DNA of 64,000 nucleotides from Schistosoma haematobium (lineage: Eukaryota; Platyhelminthes; Trematoda; Strigeidida; Schistosomatidae). Positions 35,958-48,292 of this stretch are shown piece after piece (the stretch's first letter is position 1; the number at the start of each line of letters is the position of its first letter). The notes under the pieces are model-generated. The model was not told the DNA's origin and searched no databases. It was given only the letters and a program-made list of their open reading frames with translations. The stretch spans positions 62,533,591 to 62,597,590 of the forward strand of contig NC_067195.1 of NCBI RefSeq assembly GCF_000699445.3, in the 5' to 3' direction. The translations under genes were made by a program, and so were the position numbers.

Positions 35958-36090
35958 ATCAGAAGGGGTTTGTGGAGATGCGCACTGCTGAGGAGTTCCA
36001 TACTAGGACGAAACGGCCGTACAGTGCTTCCAGGTTTTCCATAGTGGCCTAGCTTCAATTGACTCATGATTTCAATCTGTGAAATACTTT
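35958..36090 (+). mobile_element. Family B retroposon fragment
   Basis: A short inverted-tail piece (tcagaaggggtttgtggag) is fused directly to the plus-strand hammerhead and tail (ctcatgatttcaatctgtga). The tRNA-like head is missing. The ribozyme is described separately. Confidence 0.7.
35982..36027 (+). ncRNA. Hammerhead ribozyme, family B, with GTA cleavage triplet
   Basis: Stem I GCACTG/CAGTGC is perfect, CTGAGGA and GAAA are intact and the octamer is ACGGCCGT, but the triplet at 36019-36021 is GTA instead of GTC. Hammerheads accept NUH triplets, so slow cleavage remains possible. Stem II has one G-T wobble. Confidence 0.55.
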
Positions 36091-36495
36091 TATGTCAACA
36101 TTAACTTTTTAAACTTTCATTTAGGCTAGATTTTATTTAAATAAGAATAAAATTAAAAGTATACCTTCAGATCTGGTATTATTAGTGAATATAAAGATCA
36201 TTTGTATGATTATTAGATAATAAATAATCCTGCATACTTTTTAAAATTCAGTAGTTTAATCAATCTTAATCTGTATGAATGTAATTGTTTTGATTCGTAG
36301 AATTTATTACAGATAACTAAACAAAATTACCAGAAGTAATTTGTTTACTTGCTAAGTGTTCATAGAACTAATTAATGAAGAATCTTAACACACATAAATG
36401 TAATATATTATGTTATATTATGACAATTCTATTAACACAGAAGTTATAGATAACAAAAGAAACATTAGTAAGAATGATCCAAATAGTATTATATA

Positions 36496-37262
36496 TACAC
36501 AAGAACAAATGGAAATGAAGATAATTAATGTAGCAGCAGCCTCTGCATCAGTGGTTCTCAACACACACAAAGGAAAAAGCAAGATCCCCAAATACAACGC
36601 CGAGAACACCAACTCAGTCACACTTGATGGAGAATCTCTGAATGATGTGGAATCCTTCGCGTATATTAGAAGCATCATTGATGAACAAGGAGGATCGCAT
36701 GTAGACGTAAAGGCGAGAGTTGGCAAAGCAATGGCTGCATTCCTACAGTTGAATAACAGATGGAACTCAAAGCAACTGTCAACCAATATCAAAGTCAGAA
36801 TCTTCAATACAAACGTCAAGACAGTCTTACTGTACGGAACTGAAACATGGAGAACTACCACAACCCTTATCAACAAGGTTCAAGTATTTATAAATAGTTG
36901 TCTACATAAGATACTCAATATCCGTTGGTCAGATACCATCAGCAACAGCCTTCTATGGAAGAGGATAAACCAGGTTCTTGCTGAAGAGAAAATTAGAAAA
37001 AGTCGTTGGAATTGGATAGGACAATCATTGTGGAAATCATCAAACTGCATCACGAGGTCAACACTAACTTGGAATCCTGAAGCAAAACGGAAAAGAGGAA
37101 GACCAAAAAAACCCACTGATTTGGGGATTAGAAACAGACCTGAAAAGAATGAATAGCAAGTGGAAAGAAGTTGAAAGTATTACTCAGAACATGGTTGAAT
37201 GAAGGGTGTTGGTGGGCGGCCTATACTCCTCCACGAGGGGTAACAGTCGTAAGTAGTATATA
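36496..37262 (+). mobile_element. 3' fragment of the RTE-like retrotransposon, frame-shifted near the end
   Basis: A long open frame (36410-37156) covers the same reverse transcriptase C-terminal region as the 7.3-kb copy, from [11 protein letters not shown] through [32 protein letters not shown] and [13 protein letters not shown] to [14 protein letters not shown], and then leaves frame. The nucleotide match continues to cctatactcctccacgaggg and gtaacagtcgtaag. The open frame upstream of about 36496 is not part of the element. It begins past the catalytic YxDD-type motif. The minus-strand open frames over the same stretch are shadows. Confidence 0.82.
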
Positions 37263-37589
37263 TATAGTTCATAATTCGACCAACTTCACAGATGAAATAA
37301 TTAACTATTAAGTTCTCAACTATAAAAAAACACGTTTAATAACTCTACTAAAATATTGCATTATATGAATCGATCATAAATCGTATCTATTGAGTTTAAA
37401 CATAAATCAGTGTCTATTATTAAAACTGTCAGTTAATTCCACATTAATTTTAATCGGGAAATACTCTATTATATTTAATGATGGAATTAATTTAAATGTA
37501 TATTTCTTGAATCTGTCAATAAATTATTGAAAATAGAATACTACATCCTACATCTACTTTTTAATATGATGGGGATTTTTAAACAGAAT

Positions 37590-37755
37590 TAATTATCAAT
37601 ATTTTGCATCCAAGAATCATGGATTCTCATCGATGAGAAGTGTCATATTAAGATGAAACGGTCATCTAATGCTTCCAGGTTTTTCATGATGGTCCAACTA
37701 TGATCACTTCGCGATTTACATTATGAAAATCCTATGATGTCCACGAATCCTCTAT
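37590..37755 (+). mobile_element. Old family B retroposon fragment
   Basis: Strongly diverged hammerhead and tail (aagatgaaacggtcatctaa, gcttccaggtttttcatgat). The ribozyme core is not intact. Confidence 0.5.
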
Positions 37756-37829
37756 AATATTTATAAAGAATTTACTTAAAATCCTTTAACTACTAATCAT
37801 CAAGAGGGAATGAAAAATTCTCATGTACC

Positions 37830-38078
37830 ATTAGGTACTCAATTTCGTGGATTAGTTTAAGTTAGTCATTAACACCGTTGGATGCCGGTCAGCTCAGTGG
37901 TCTAATGGTTAACCACTTACGTGCGAGACTGATAGGTTCTTGGTTCGAATCCTTCGAGGTGTGGTCGTGGGTGTGCACTGCTGAGGAATCCTACAATAGG
38001 ACGAGACGGCCGTCCAGTTCTTCCTTTTTTCCATGGTGGTCTAGCTTCAACTGACCCATGATCTCAACTATTGTAATA
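37830..38078 (+). mobile_element. Family B retroposon, nearly full length
   Basis: Includes the 5' body (caatttcgtggattagttta), a tRNA-like head with A box cagctcagtggtctaatgg and B box tggttcgaatcct, the hammerhead and the tail. The core is mutated to CTGAGGAA and GAGAC, so self-cleavage is not expected. Confidence 0.75.
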
Positions 38079-40287
38079 ACAAACTGACAAATTAATTTAA
38101 GTGAATAGAAAGAATTAAAAGTTGGGCGTATAATAAAAACTTTGCAAAATAAAATATGGATAACTGAGTTACATTTTGTATTCCCATTCACAATGAGGAG
38201 AAAAGTTAACATATTATTATTATTGTTTTTTTAAAATTTTTAATGGAAAGTATTTGCATAAAACACAATCATAAATGAAAGAAATTGACCCATATGTATA
38301 TTTCTATTACAAAGAACTACATTCCTGTTTACATTCTGAAGAGGAATTAACTATTTAGGAAAAAACAATAAAGATCAATATGGTATGAGACTTGAAATTG
38401 ATCATTTAACTTATATGTTTTTAGCTTCACTTTAAGTATTAATTTTTCATATCAATCAAAATCATCATTTAACTTGAAATTAACACATCTTTTCATTTGT
38501 GTGTGTGTGTGTTTGTCAGATTCACAAATTTATTTCCAAATTGACATTTTCCTCATTGATACTTTCAAGATGAGATGCCTGTTATCCATATGAATTATCT
38601 TTCTTTGAATATGACAGCTATTGACAAATGGTATGCGGTGATATGAAGTCAATAAGCTGATACTCATAGAAATATTAATAATCTCAATGAATTTAAAGAT
38701 GACTAAATTTATAATCATTTAAATGTCTTTTTTCCATAAAATAATATTAACAATCATTGTGATTTTTTTTCTGAGTAGACAGTTATGTTGTCTAAAATTA
38801 CGTTTCCAACATAAATTAGTAGATGAAGTATTTTGATTAAAGAGTAACGTATTCAACAACAACAAAAATATATGATGCTTTAAAAGATGTACTTCTATTA
38901 GTGTATTGAACATACACCTTTATTTCATAAGTAGACATGAATGATGCTTGCAATACCTGTTTGTTTTGGTATTTATCCAATAGCTGTCGATTCATAATGA
39001 TAGTATCGTTGGTAAACCAATTATCATCCAGTCTACACGTTAGCCGCTAGCAGAATATGACCTTAAATAACTTGTAATGCCTGAAATTATTGATAAGACG
39101 AGAATAAAACGATCATTGAACGGTTGTAAGTTAGTAAACACATACAATGATGTCGATTTATTCATTTAAGAAAGGAGAAACATATAAATGATATATCATC
39201 CCAAGACCAATTATACACTACAAAAACTGATGTTGATACTAATTTCTAACATACTGGATGCTATTAATTAAGCTACCTGGTCTATCCTACTTTTCGTGAT
39301 GCTTACATATACACATTAGAAAAATAACTACTCCTTAACGATGTTAAAAAGTTGTATAACCAAACGAACTATGAATGTATTTATTAATAATTATTTAATC
39401 AAGAAATGTTGATGATCGAATGCATGTTAAACTTACATAAACTCATACAAATTGGAAGTTCTAATGCTCGACACTGAACTTGTAACAAAGAATATGGATA
39501 TTATATCAACGATAGATTTCCATAAACCTCTTCTCAATGTTAAATGCATTTATTTAAATTTCAAAACTGTCTGTTATGAAATGAAAGAACTTTACCCATT
39601 CATTTTGTATGTTTCTTAGTAGTTTTACGTATATTGCTTTGACAATTAAGTGTTAAATATTGATATACGGTTGGATATGATAATTTGTATTTTAAAGCAT
39701 AACCTAATTATCGGAAATAATAAAACCCATTACACAAGACAATACTAGGAATCTGTACTCAGAATTTAGTTCCAACAAAATTTATAATGAGTTTAACACC
39801 ACACGGCGCATCACAGTAAGGAGATTAATTCTAAAAGACTAATATTTGTGTGAGATAGATACATATTTACCGCGAAGGTTATATTCATTCGATAATCTCT
39901 TATCGAAGGTGTAACAGATTTTCTTTACCACAATAAACAGTTTGAAGGGTTCATTCTTGATTCACTTTGAATACTTAAAAAGTTTTATAATCGATTGTAC
40001 TAAGCAATTTCGTAAAATGTGACATATAGCATTTGACTGAATGCCAAACCAATCAATTAAATGCACCAAGACATTTCAATAAAGGTTTATTAACACATCG
40101 TCGTAAATATACTAGTACATTATAGTGAAAAAAACATTTTAGATTATAAGTTTGTGTAATGTCTTCTTGCTAGTTATATACTCCATTAATGGGAACGGTA
40201 TCAATAATAAGCACATATGGATTCAAAAACCTTACTCATATAAATATAAAATATATGAGAGAAATACCTTTAACAATCAACTACAAT
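38079..40287. other. AT-rich spacer; no gene recognised
   Basis: Only a short (GT)n run (about 38498-38514) and chance open frames are seen. A composition change near 39770-39820 (caccacacggcgcatcacag) has no match elsewhere in the window. Confidence 0.35.
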
Positions 40288-40435
40288 GGAATCGTGGAAG
40301 CACACCGCTGAGGAGTACTATACTAGGACGAAACGGCCGTCCAATGCTTTCAGGTTTTCCATGGTTGTCTAGCTTCAATTGACTCATGAATTCAACTTTT
40401 AAATTACTATAATATTCACTAAACCCCTAACTGAA
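40288..40435 (+). mobile_element. Family B retroposon, 3' part
   Basis: Hammerhead and tail only. CTGAGGAG, GAAAC, octamer ACGGCCGT and GTC are present, but stem I pairs poorly (cacaccg against caatgc) and stem II has one mismatch, so activity is doubtful. Confidence 0.7.
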
Positions 40436-40978
40436 TATAAATTATTTCTTTTATCACACTTTACTTTCAAACAAATTGAGTTACAATGAATTTTTCCTTA
40501 GATTAACTTATGACATCTCTTTTCATAACTTGGTTTAAGATTAGATTGAGTTATCAAGATCTTGGTCTGTTACAAAGATAATTTCAATGACATATTTATT
40601 TTTTATAATAAGTGTCTTAATTCTGCATCATAAGTATCAAATTTCTACAATGAATGTCAGTTTTTTCCATATTGGATATGGAAATTTAAACAAAACATCT
40701 CTTATTACCCTACTATCTTGAAGAAAGTATATGACAACAAGATGATTTATTGACTGGGATTTCACATTGCATGTACAACAGTAAACTTTTATTGTAATCC
40801 TCAAATTCTTAATGGAATGTATGAAAAAAAGTTAGGTATTTATTGACAAATTAGTAAACTATCACATATTTGAGTGATTAAAACAGTTAAAACCAACCTT
40901 ACCTAACCTTTCAACTGTAAGTATAAATGTGAATCAAAATGTTGATATTAATTACCTGAATAAGATTTTTCTAAAGGC

Positions 40979-41470
40979 TGAATGGAAAAAAATTCACTAG
41001 GCCCTCAAGTGCCCTGGTATGGCCAAGAGTGGGGTGGGCCCGCCCTCCCTCTCGAAATGCTCTCACACGGCCACGCGTATACAGCCTCTGCCAGGGAAGT
41101 CCTACTCACTGCCTTTCCGTGGCGGGGGTGTTATTTACGAAATCGAGAAGACGAAAAGCGAATGTTTGGCGCTTTAACCGGATTCCAAACCAATGGCGCA
41201 CATGGGCTCCAGTGTCCTGAAGGAACAAATAGCGTATGAACCAATCGTTGGTCATCGGCTACCATGGGACTGCATTTCCTGATGTTGCTCCACTGTTTTT
41301 CGGATCAGACCTTTAGGTCAAAGGCTCGGGGTGTGGCTCCCTAAGAAAACCACCTGCTCCGCTTTGGGCACCCAGGCAGTATTCCAGCCCTCACACAAAT
41401 CCAATGATTTATGTGGCTCATATGTATTTGTTGCTTCCTTGTACCAATGTTATGTGTTTAAATAAATAAT
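40979..41470 (+). mobile_element. GC-rich retroposon or LINE 3' end with AAATAAATAA tail, copy 1
   Basis: A sharply GC-richer block in an AT-rich setting, closely matched in reverse by 53650-54122. Shared text includes ccacgcgtatacagcctctg, aaccggattccaaaccaatg and cggatcagacctttaggtca. It ends in tgtttaaataaataatac, which suggests retroposition with an A-rich repeat tail. The overlapping open frames (40982-41239) differ between copies, so it is probably non-coding, such as the 3' untranslated region of a LINE. Confidence 0.7.
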
Positions 41471-42479
41471 ACATTGTTTGACCTGTTAGTGAAAATCCAG
41501 TCTACAAACGAAATTATTCTCACTGATTTTCTTCCGTTTGTATCCCTTCAAATCATTCAAGACATGGTGTGTCATACAGTAACTTCTTCATTCCAAATAG
41601 ATATAACCAGAATAGATTGTCAATTAATAATGTAGCCCACATCCATGTAATGAGTAAATTAAGCGAATCTCATTCCCATTTATTCCCTATATTGGGAATT
41701 AATTTTCCATGGTACAATATTAACATGATAGTAAACGAATAACTGAGATGTAGATAAATAAAGTTGACAATAGATCCCGACACTTACTCCTACTTTGCAC
41801 CTTAACCTAACAAGTTGAATAATAAAAAAAACATAATATACTTAATGTAAATGTTGTATATTTTACAGACAACAATCGATTATCCTCATATAGATTTATT
41901 TTTTAAAGATCCTCTAACACCGCGAATACGGAAAAAAATTAGTTTATAATTTATTACTGTTTTTTTTTAGTTTATTTTACCCCCAACTAAGTAACTTATT
42001 AACAATAAACAGCTTGACCAAACAATTATAATAATATTCTTTATTACCTTTATGTGTAATCATACAAGCGAACATAAAAGAGAAAATATACTTGTTTCAT
42101 AATAAGTAGGATCTTTCAATCTTTCCTAATATCTTGATGAGCCACTATATTTGATATAATAGTAAGAATAAGAATAAGAAATACTGAAAATAAATACCCT
42201 TTGTTTTCATTTGACCGGAAATTTCACATATGAAACATCTAACTCTCATCAACAGTATGTATTCAATGGTAATTATGATAATCGTTTCAACAACAACAAA
42301 AAATTGTGATATTTACAATTCGTTCATTCAGTATAGTTTGGAATTATTTAACTGTGTTGCTGATAGATTTGTAGGAAAAGATAATTACCCATAGTTCAAC
42401 CCATGCATTCAATTCACACCGATATAAACAAGTTAGGTCATTATGTGGTTCATTTCTTAATATAACTTTAGAATGTATG
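41471..42479. other. AT-rich spacer; no gene recognised
   Basis: A possible acceptor followed by an open stretch near 41870-41945 has no donor and no recognisable product. Confidence 0.3.
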
Positions 42480-42715
42480 CGTTTTATGGTATGTAGCGGA
42501 CAAATGGCAGAGATATTAGATCATTAGGAGTGATCGATAAATGATCCTGAACGTAATTTTTGTGCTACTTAGTACTTATTAGCAAGTCGTATCTGTAATC
42601 TTAGGGAATATGGTGTTCTTTGTACGATTTAAATGAATATCATCCAGCTTCATAGTTTGAAACCTTAGTACTGAGTTATTCGGATCTCGACAGACCTACT
42701 GTATGACCTAAAGAT
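42480..42715 (-). mobile_element. Degenerate family C retroposon
   Basis: Recognisable by tttgtgctacttagtactta, taatcttagggaatatggtg and the remnant of the tRNA-like head. The hammerhead is destroyed. Confidence 0.5.
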
Positions 42716-43307
42716 TTACAAATGATTGACTACTTAGAAATGGTTAGTTTTTATTATTCGCTTATTCCTTCATTGCTGAAATAACGATTGTCCATCACCT
42801 ACCAACATCTAATATCCAAACACAGTGGACGAGATATAGTCATTTAGATTAGCGGCTATAATGTAATCTGAGTGAACTAATTCAACCACAAATGATGGTT
42901 CAAATAAACATGACACTGTTCACTACTTTATTTGTCAGTTAAATGTAGATAGCGGAAATAGTTCTTTTCATTAAATATGATGAATGAAGATTATATGAGC
43001 CAGATTACATATAGTATTACGATTACTTCACTTAAAGTTTGTAATCAGTTTGCTATAAATGTGAACTGTCATGTCAGGTGAGATTTTATAATAGTACTGT
43101 TGTTCTGGTTTATTTTTAGTTGATCTCTAAAATGTGGCAAAGATTTGTTGTTCACTGAGAGAACTAAGCCGATTTTTTTATTTTTTGATCTGAACAATTT
43201 ATAACCATGAAACACTGAACATTTTTCTAAAAAAATCCAACAAACTTAAATACACTCTAACTTGTTTTGTTACCTACTTGTTAACAATGATTTGCTTATA
43301 AGCAAAT

Positions 43308-43520
43308 ATAGATAGTGGCTAGCAGTAAAATTTAGGACGCGCGTTCCGTCCTATTTGGGACTCATCAGCTGGATATACATGCATTCAATAATTGGTTTTC
43401 ACCCCGAGACTCGAATCCAGTATCATTCTCTCCAAACGCAATCACTTTATTCACTTAGCTACTGATCAATTGCAATCCTACACAACAATGGAAAGATACA
43501 AGTAAACAATCCCAAGTGAA
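43308..43520 (-). mobile_element. Family A (Smα-like) retroposon
   Basis: On the minus strand a tRNA-like head (agtagctaagtgaataaagt, then a B-box-like gattcgagtctc) is followed by a hammerhead with CTGATGAG and octamer ACGCGCGT. The second core element reads GGAAC in place of GAAAC and stem I is weakened, so it is probably inactive. The outer end (gctagccactatc) matches the inverted ends of other family A copies. Confidence 0.68.
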
Positions 43521-43907
43521 TGATTTGCTTAATTTCTTTCTTTTTTTTCTTTTAACTGATAGAATTCTATGAAAAATTAACAAATTAAGTCATTTTTAAT
43601 AAATATTCATAAGAAACAAAGCGTTCCAACTATAATATCTAATGAAATTGAATATAGATTGAATATATTGAGTGGGGAAATAGATTTCTATTTCCGCCAT
43701 GTTATGTTGTTACTTATTACAAAGATAGATTGTAAATATCCATATCAGGCTTTTCTACCAGAAATAATATTCATTTAACATTACTGTAAAATATCAGGAA
43801 ACATATTTTACTTTCTTTTGTTTTTACAAGTGTTGGATTTATATAACAGGTTAATTCAAATAGAATAAAATTGCTTAAGATACAATTGTTTTTTTGTTAA
43901 TATCTAG

Positions 43908-44040
43908 GATTTATGGTTGAAATCACGAAATGATTGATGTTAGACCACCATTGAAAACCTGGGAACACTTGACGGCCATTTTGTCCGACTGTGAGACTCC
44001 TCAGCATATGTGTATCCACGATCCTACTAGCGGGATTTAT
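43908..44040 (-). mobile_element. Family B retroposon, 3' part
   Basis: Tail plus hammerhead on the minus strand. The core element reads ACAAAAT in place of CGAAAC, so it should be inactive. Confidence 0.62.
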
Positions 44041-44439
44041 ATAAATTACCGACGTATCAAGAACATCTATTCATATATATTTTATTCTCTGTTATTTGTA
44101 ATAAGTAGTAAAAAATTAACTTGATTTATTCTTATAAGGCTATTATAATCAAAATATTACCCATTTGATTACCACTTACAAAGAATCATAGATATTAAAG
44201 ATATAATTCATTGCAAAAAAGAAACTATCATTTGTCAATGATATTTTCATGTGTCAGTTATCAAAACAGTCATTTCTATTACCACAGTTATTATTAAAAA
44301 AAGAATATTTTCTATCACGCTGAAATGTAATAAACACCACACTTTTTTATTTTTTACAGTTAAAAGGTGTCCTAAGAATTACCCATAAGATTTTTGGAGT
44401 AAGTACTAAGTATCGAAAACGCACTGTCGATATATCTAA

Positions 44440-44727
44440 CTCATAATGTGGTGTATGCTACCGATGTCGACAGATATAAGTAGTATGTATCATCAATCGA
44501 AAGTAAAATGCCTGGCGGCAGATGGCTAAGAAGATCAAAGAAGAGACAATGAGAACAAAGACTAATCGGTGTGGAAATTAAGGAATAATTAAGTCTGAGA
44601 CGATTGATTGATATTTTGTAAATGAAGTATTTACTGTATGGTTCTCAGATTGTAGTAAGATATTCTGTAATTTTGTATTCAAATACATTCGGTTGTCCCC
44701 ACATTTGTCTTCCGTCACTACATCTAG
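44440..44727 (+). repeat. Dispersed repeat family D, copy 3, with upstream part
   Basis: 44515-44727 matches the family D copies at 1.5 and 24.6 kb, and 44446-44510 matches the inverted fragment at 11.1 kb. The four occurrences define one longer, non-coding repeat. Confidence 0.6.
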
Positions 44728-47447
44728 ATCTTAGACTTTCCAACTTGTATATTTCTTTATATATAGAGTAGGGGAATGTCTGACAATCACAGATGAACTT
44801 AAATAAAAGTCACTAGCAAAAGAAATATTATTTTCAGTGGTAAAGCAATTAGATTGAAGGGTGAATGTTGTGGATTTCTGTTGATTTATATACGTAAATT
44901 GAACTGCTATTAGATAAATTTGCTGTATCTAAAATAACAGTAGAGTAAAATGGTACCATGTTTATGATTATTAATATCAAAGTAACAATACGTTTCCTTT
45001 CGTCACCTGACGATAACACTATGAGTAGAAATTTATGCCAACGAACCAAGCCTTGGTGATTTAATATGGTTTATAGACGAAGTTTAAAAAAGTATTTACA
45101 AACTGTCTTTTGTATTTCTATTAAGAGAGGTCACACAAGAAGCTGTGCCTTCAGATTTGTTATCACTGAAACATATTTTTATATATAGATTGTAAAGTTA
45201 AAATGAATAACAGTAAAGCAACAATTGTTTATCTTGTCAAAATGCCCACTTTCTAAACAGATTTATTTGATGTTACGTTGATTTTAGCTTTTTTATCTGA
45301 CACTGTGTGGAGTATAGGAAAAAAAACCATTCACCTTTCTTATGGGCTTGACTTCAATTTATGGACTATTTGTAAATAGAATATTAATCATCATACACTA
45401 GTTACTTTTATTCTCTAAATTCACAATATCCTGGTTATCTTGACACGTGAATCAGTCTTTTTTCTTTACATAACATCTAATATCAATCAGTATTAGTTAC
45501 TGAAATAGTATTCTAATGAAAATATACGTTTCAAACATGAAACTTGGCTAATCCTAAATAAATAAACCTTTGATTTAGGTTACATACGGATATTATGTGC
45601 AGACTATCAGCTAATCAGGTGTTGAAAATGAATGAAAATTATTGGAAACGTTTGCATCAGAGTAACTTTATAAAATGTATTACGGTACTTCACAAAAGAA
45701 TGGTTCTTTACATCAGTAGCTAGATCTGTCCTATTACTTAGTGGTTATCGCTTAAATAGTCCTTAAAAGGAATTTTGTTGTGATATTATATAAAGACAGA
45801 ACTCAGGATATCTGAAGTAATTATTAATAGAAATGTTACTCTACAAAGGTAGTTTATAAATAATAAAGCTGTTTCATCTGTACACTTTTAGTTTTTAACT
45901 AACCGAATTTGAAAGAAAAAGAAACCTATGAGTTAGAAATGCATTCAATAGCTTCTGTAAATTCCTCCTTATTGTATAGGTACTTAAGGTATGAAATCTT
46001 AAAATAGTTAAAGAAAAACAATACTTTTTTAAAACATGATGTATTCTAAAATCTTTCAAAAATATCACTGTGTTTAGTAGTGCTCTGTAGGCATTTAGAG
46101 ATAGTTTAATGAGTTTGCATCATGTAACAAACTGCATGAAATCACAACACGGTTAAGATGATTTCTTGAGAATTCATTTTGAATTTCAGAGTAGTTAACA
46201 ATGAAATCCATAATGTATGCTTCATTTTATCTAAGACCAGCTAGTTGGATCGACATGTATTTAATGACTATTGGATTTTCTATTGAAAACCGGACCTAAC
46301 AGATATCATTTAAAGTGCTAGAAAATTATCCATTAAATTAATGAGTCACTGATCAAAGTCGACTGACTTATAGGATTATAATTGAGGATGAAAATTAACC
46401 TTTCTAACTAGATATCAAGGAAATAGTTATTTACATGAAACACTTATTTTATGAATTATTTTCACTTTTCAGGTGTGAAGATTATCAGTTCTCTTGTAAA
46501 TCGTTTCTTTTTGTTTTGACTGTAAATTTCTCATAACAATTCATGCTTATTAATAAAGTGACTTATAAAGACTGAATTATGCTAAAAGCTCTTCAATAAT
46601 TTTTGCTTTTTTAAACGACCAGTTATTTTCACTAATTTAATTGTTATAAGCATAAACTGGAGTATGAAAGTATAGGGGAATTCTATACTCCTAGTAAATG
46701 TCTCATTAATGTTATTTATTTTAAGCTAGTTGGTTCAACAATAAAGCTTTAAGACTTCTAGGGAGTATTATTAAAGTTAAATTCTATTTCTAACAATTAA
46801 CAATCAAAATGAATTGAGCTTTTAAAGTAACAGATAAATAGACTGATGAAGTACTGATACAATCAAGTGATAAATACATACAAAAAGCAGTTTACTGACA
46901 TTAAGATATTTTGCATCTTTCTAGGTTGAGCTAACAATCATTAAATGTGGTTGACGGATCTTCATTGTGTCTACATAAACAGTGGTAATTTTCAAGTTTC
47001 TAGTAGAAAACGAAGAAGCTACAGTGAATAAATGAAAAAGGTTCTGTGAATACAATTACAACCTTTGTTTACGATTAATTTTTAAGGTTGATCCAGTCTT
47101 CGAAATTTCATTTATTTTTTGTTTCAGGTAGCTGTTAATGATTGTAAATATTTTTTTGTATATATGTACTGTTGTGTTAGTGTTTTTTTTTGTATTAAAT
47201 TATCCTAAAACTTCACCACTTCTCTAATCCGTTCTCCTGTTGTCATTTTCAAATTCATTAACTAACTGATATTAATGTTTTACGGAGACCCTAATCTAAT
47301 TTTATTTGGTTGAGAATTGACTACATTTATAACCGTCATTGTTGTTTGTTGTTTAACTTTTCATCAATCCGCGTCACTTAACTGTTGTGAACTACTGATA
47401 TATGCACAATATCATTTTTATCCAACTATTACACTTAACTGTTATCT
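44728..47447. other. AT-rich spacer; no gene recognised
   Basis: No repeat family or coding exon could be recognised in 2.7 kb. The chance open frames are short and AT-driven. Confidence 0.4.
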
Positions 47448-47585
47448 AGTTAGTCACGATAGCGTTTTTCTAGCGAGTTGGTTTTCTACGGGATGGGGTC
47501 GCTAACCGCATGCCCAACCCTCCTCCTTTATCCGGGCCTGGGACCGGCAGTAACCCCCGGAGGGACTCCAGGCGGAGTTAGTCAC
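47448..47585. mobile_element. Short GC-rich insertion flanked by a 10-bp direct repeat
   Basis: The direct repeat agttagtcac at 47448-47457 and 47576-47585 brackets 118 bases that are strongly GC-rich (gggtcgctaaccgcatgccc ... cccccggagggactccagg). The pattern fits a small retroposed or transposed unit with a target duplication. It lacks a tRNA box, coding frame or A-rich tail, so the class is unknown. Confidence 0.6.
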
Positions 47586-47692
47586 AATAATAAGTTTCAG
47601 ATAATCCTTTTAGATATTACTCACTATTAGAATTTGATTAATTTTTATTTTAGACAATATTTCCAAATGGTATTGTTTATTTGTACATAGAT

Positions 47693-47765
47693 TCTGGGAT
47701 GAAGGTACATCCAGCTGACGAGTTCCAAATAGCACGAAACACTCGTCCTGGATTCTACTGCTCTA
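47693..47765 (+). mobile_element. Family A retroposon fragment, hammerhead only
   Basis: Only the 3' part of family A is present: ggtacatccag, the hammerhead and ctggattctactgct. It begins about 110 bases after the GC-rich insertion. Confidence 0.65.
47709..47753 (+). ncRNA. Hammerhead ribozyme, family A, core intact
   Basis: ATCCAG/CTGGAT stem I is perfect and CTGACGAG, GAAA and GTC are present. Stem II has a T-C mismatch (gttcc against gcac), and stem III is reduced to 2 bp (ACACTCGT), so activity may be low. Confidence 0.55.
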
Positions 47766-47933
47766 AAATAATTTATGAGATTTTAACATATATCATTTGA
47801 TGTATAAAATTAATTTATCATTTGCATTCTACTATTGAAACTACATCCACTGTATCTGATCATATATCAGTTCAATTAATTATCGTCCAGACATAGAATC
47901 AAGAATTTTTTTCTGCTGTGATGTTAACATTAG

Positions 47934-48292
47934 GATGGTGGTTGGAGGTAGTCGACAGAAAACCCTGTACCCGGGTTCCGTGCTGTTTGGCACTCGTCAG
48001 TAAGGTGTACCTGTAACTTTAGGGAAATGGTGCTCCCTGACGGATTCGATCCCGTGTCACCCAGCTTCACAGTCAGTGATGTTATCAATGGGCTATCCGG
48101 GTCGCGACTAAACTCCTGTAGGACTGAAATGTACTCGCAATCACAAACTTAACATAGTGCACGCAATGTCGAGTCACTTAGACTAGTGGCCATATCATAA
48201 CCTGGTAGATAGCATTCGATGTGCATCTAGAAGGACCTGACACACATGAAATTGATCATTACCCAGTGATCAATCAATTGTGGATGTTAACA
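47934..48292 (-). mobile_element. Family C retroposon, longest copy
   Basis: Read on the minus strand it contains a 5' body (ttgattgatcactgggtaat onward), a tRNA-like head with B box gggatcgaatccgt, and a hammerhead ending in the tail ctccaaccaccatc. The ribozyme has octamer ACCCGGGT but GGAAC for GAAAC and GTA for GTC, so it is probably inactive. Confidence 0.7.

Noticed and set aside
36418..37116. Minus-strand open frames of 152 and 78 codons
   Set aside because: They are shadows of the RTE-like fragment on the plus strand and match no family.
40982..41239. 85-codon open frame in the GC-rich repeat
   Set aside because: The matching region of the second copy at 53.7-54.1 kb does not keep the same frame, so it is treated as non-coding repeat.
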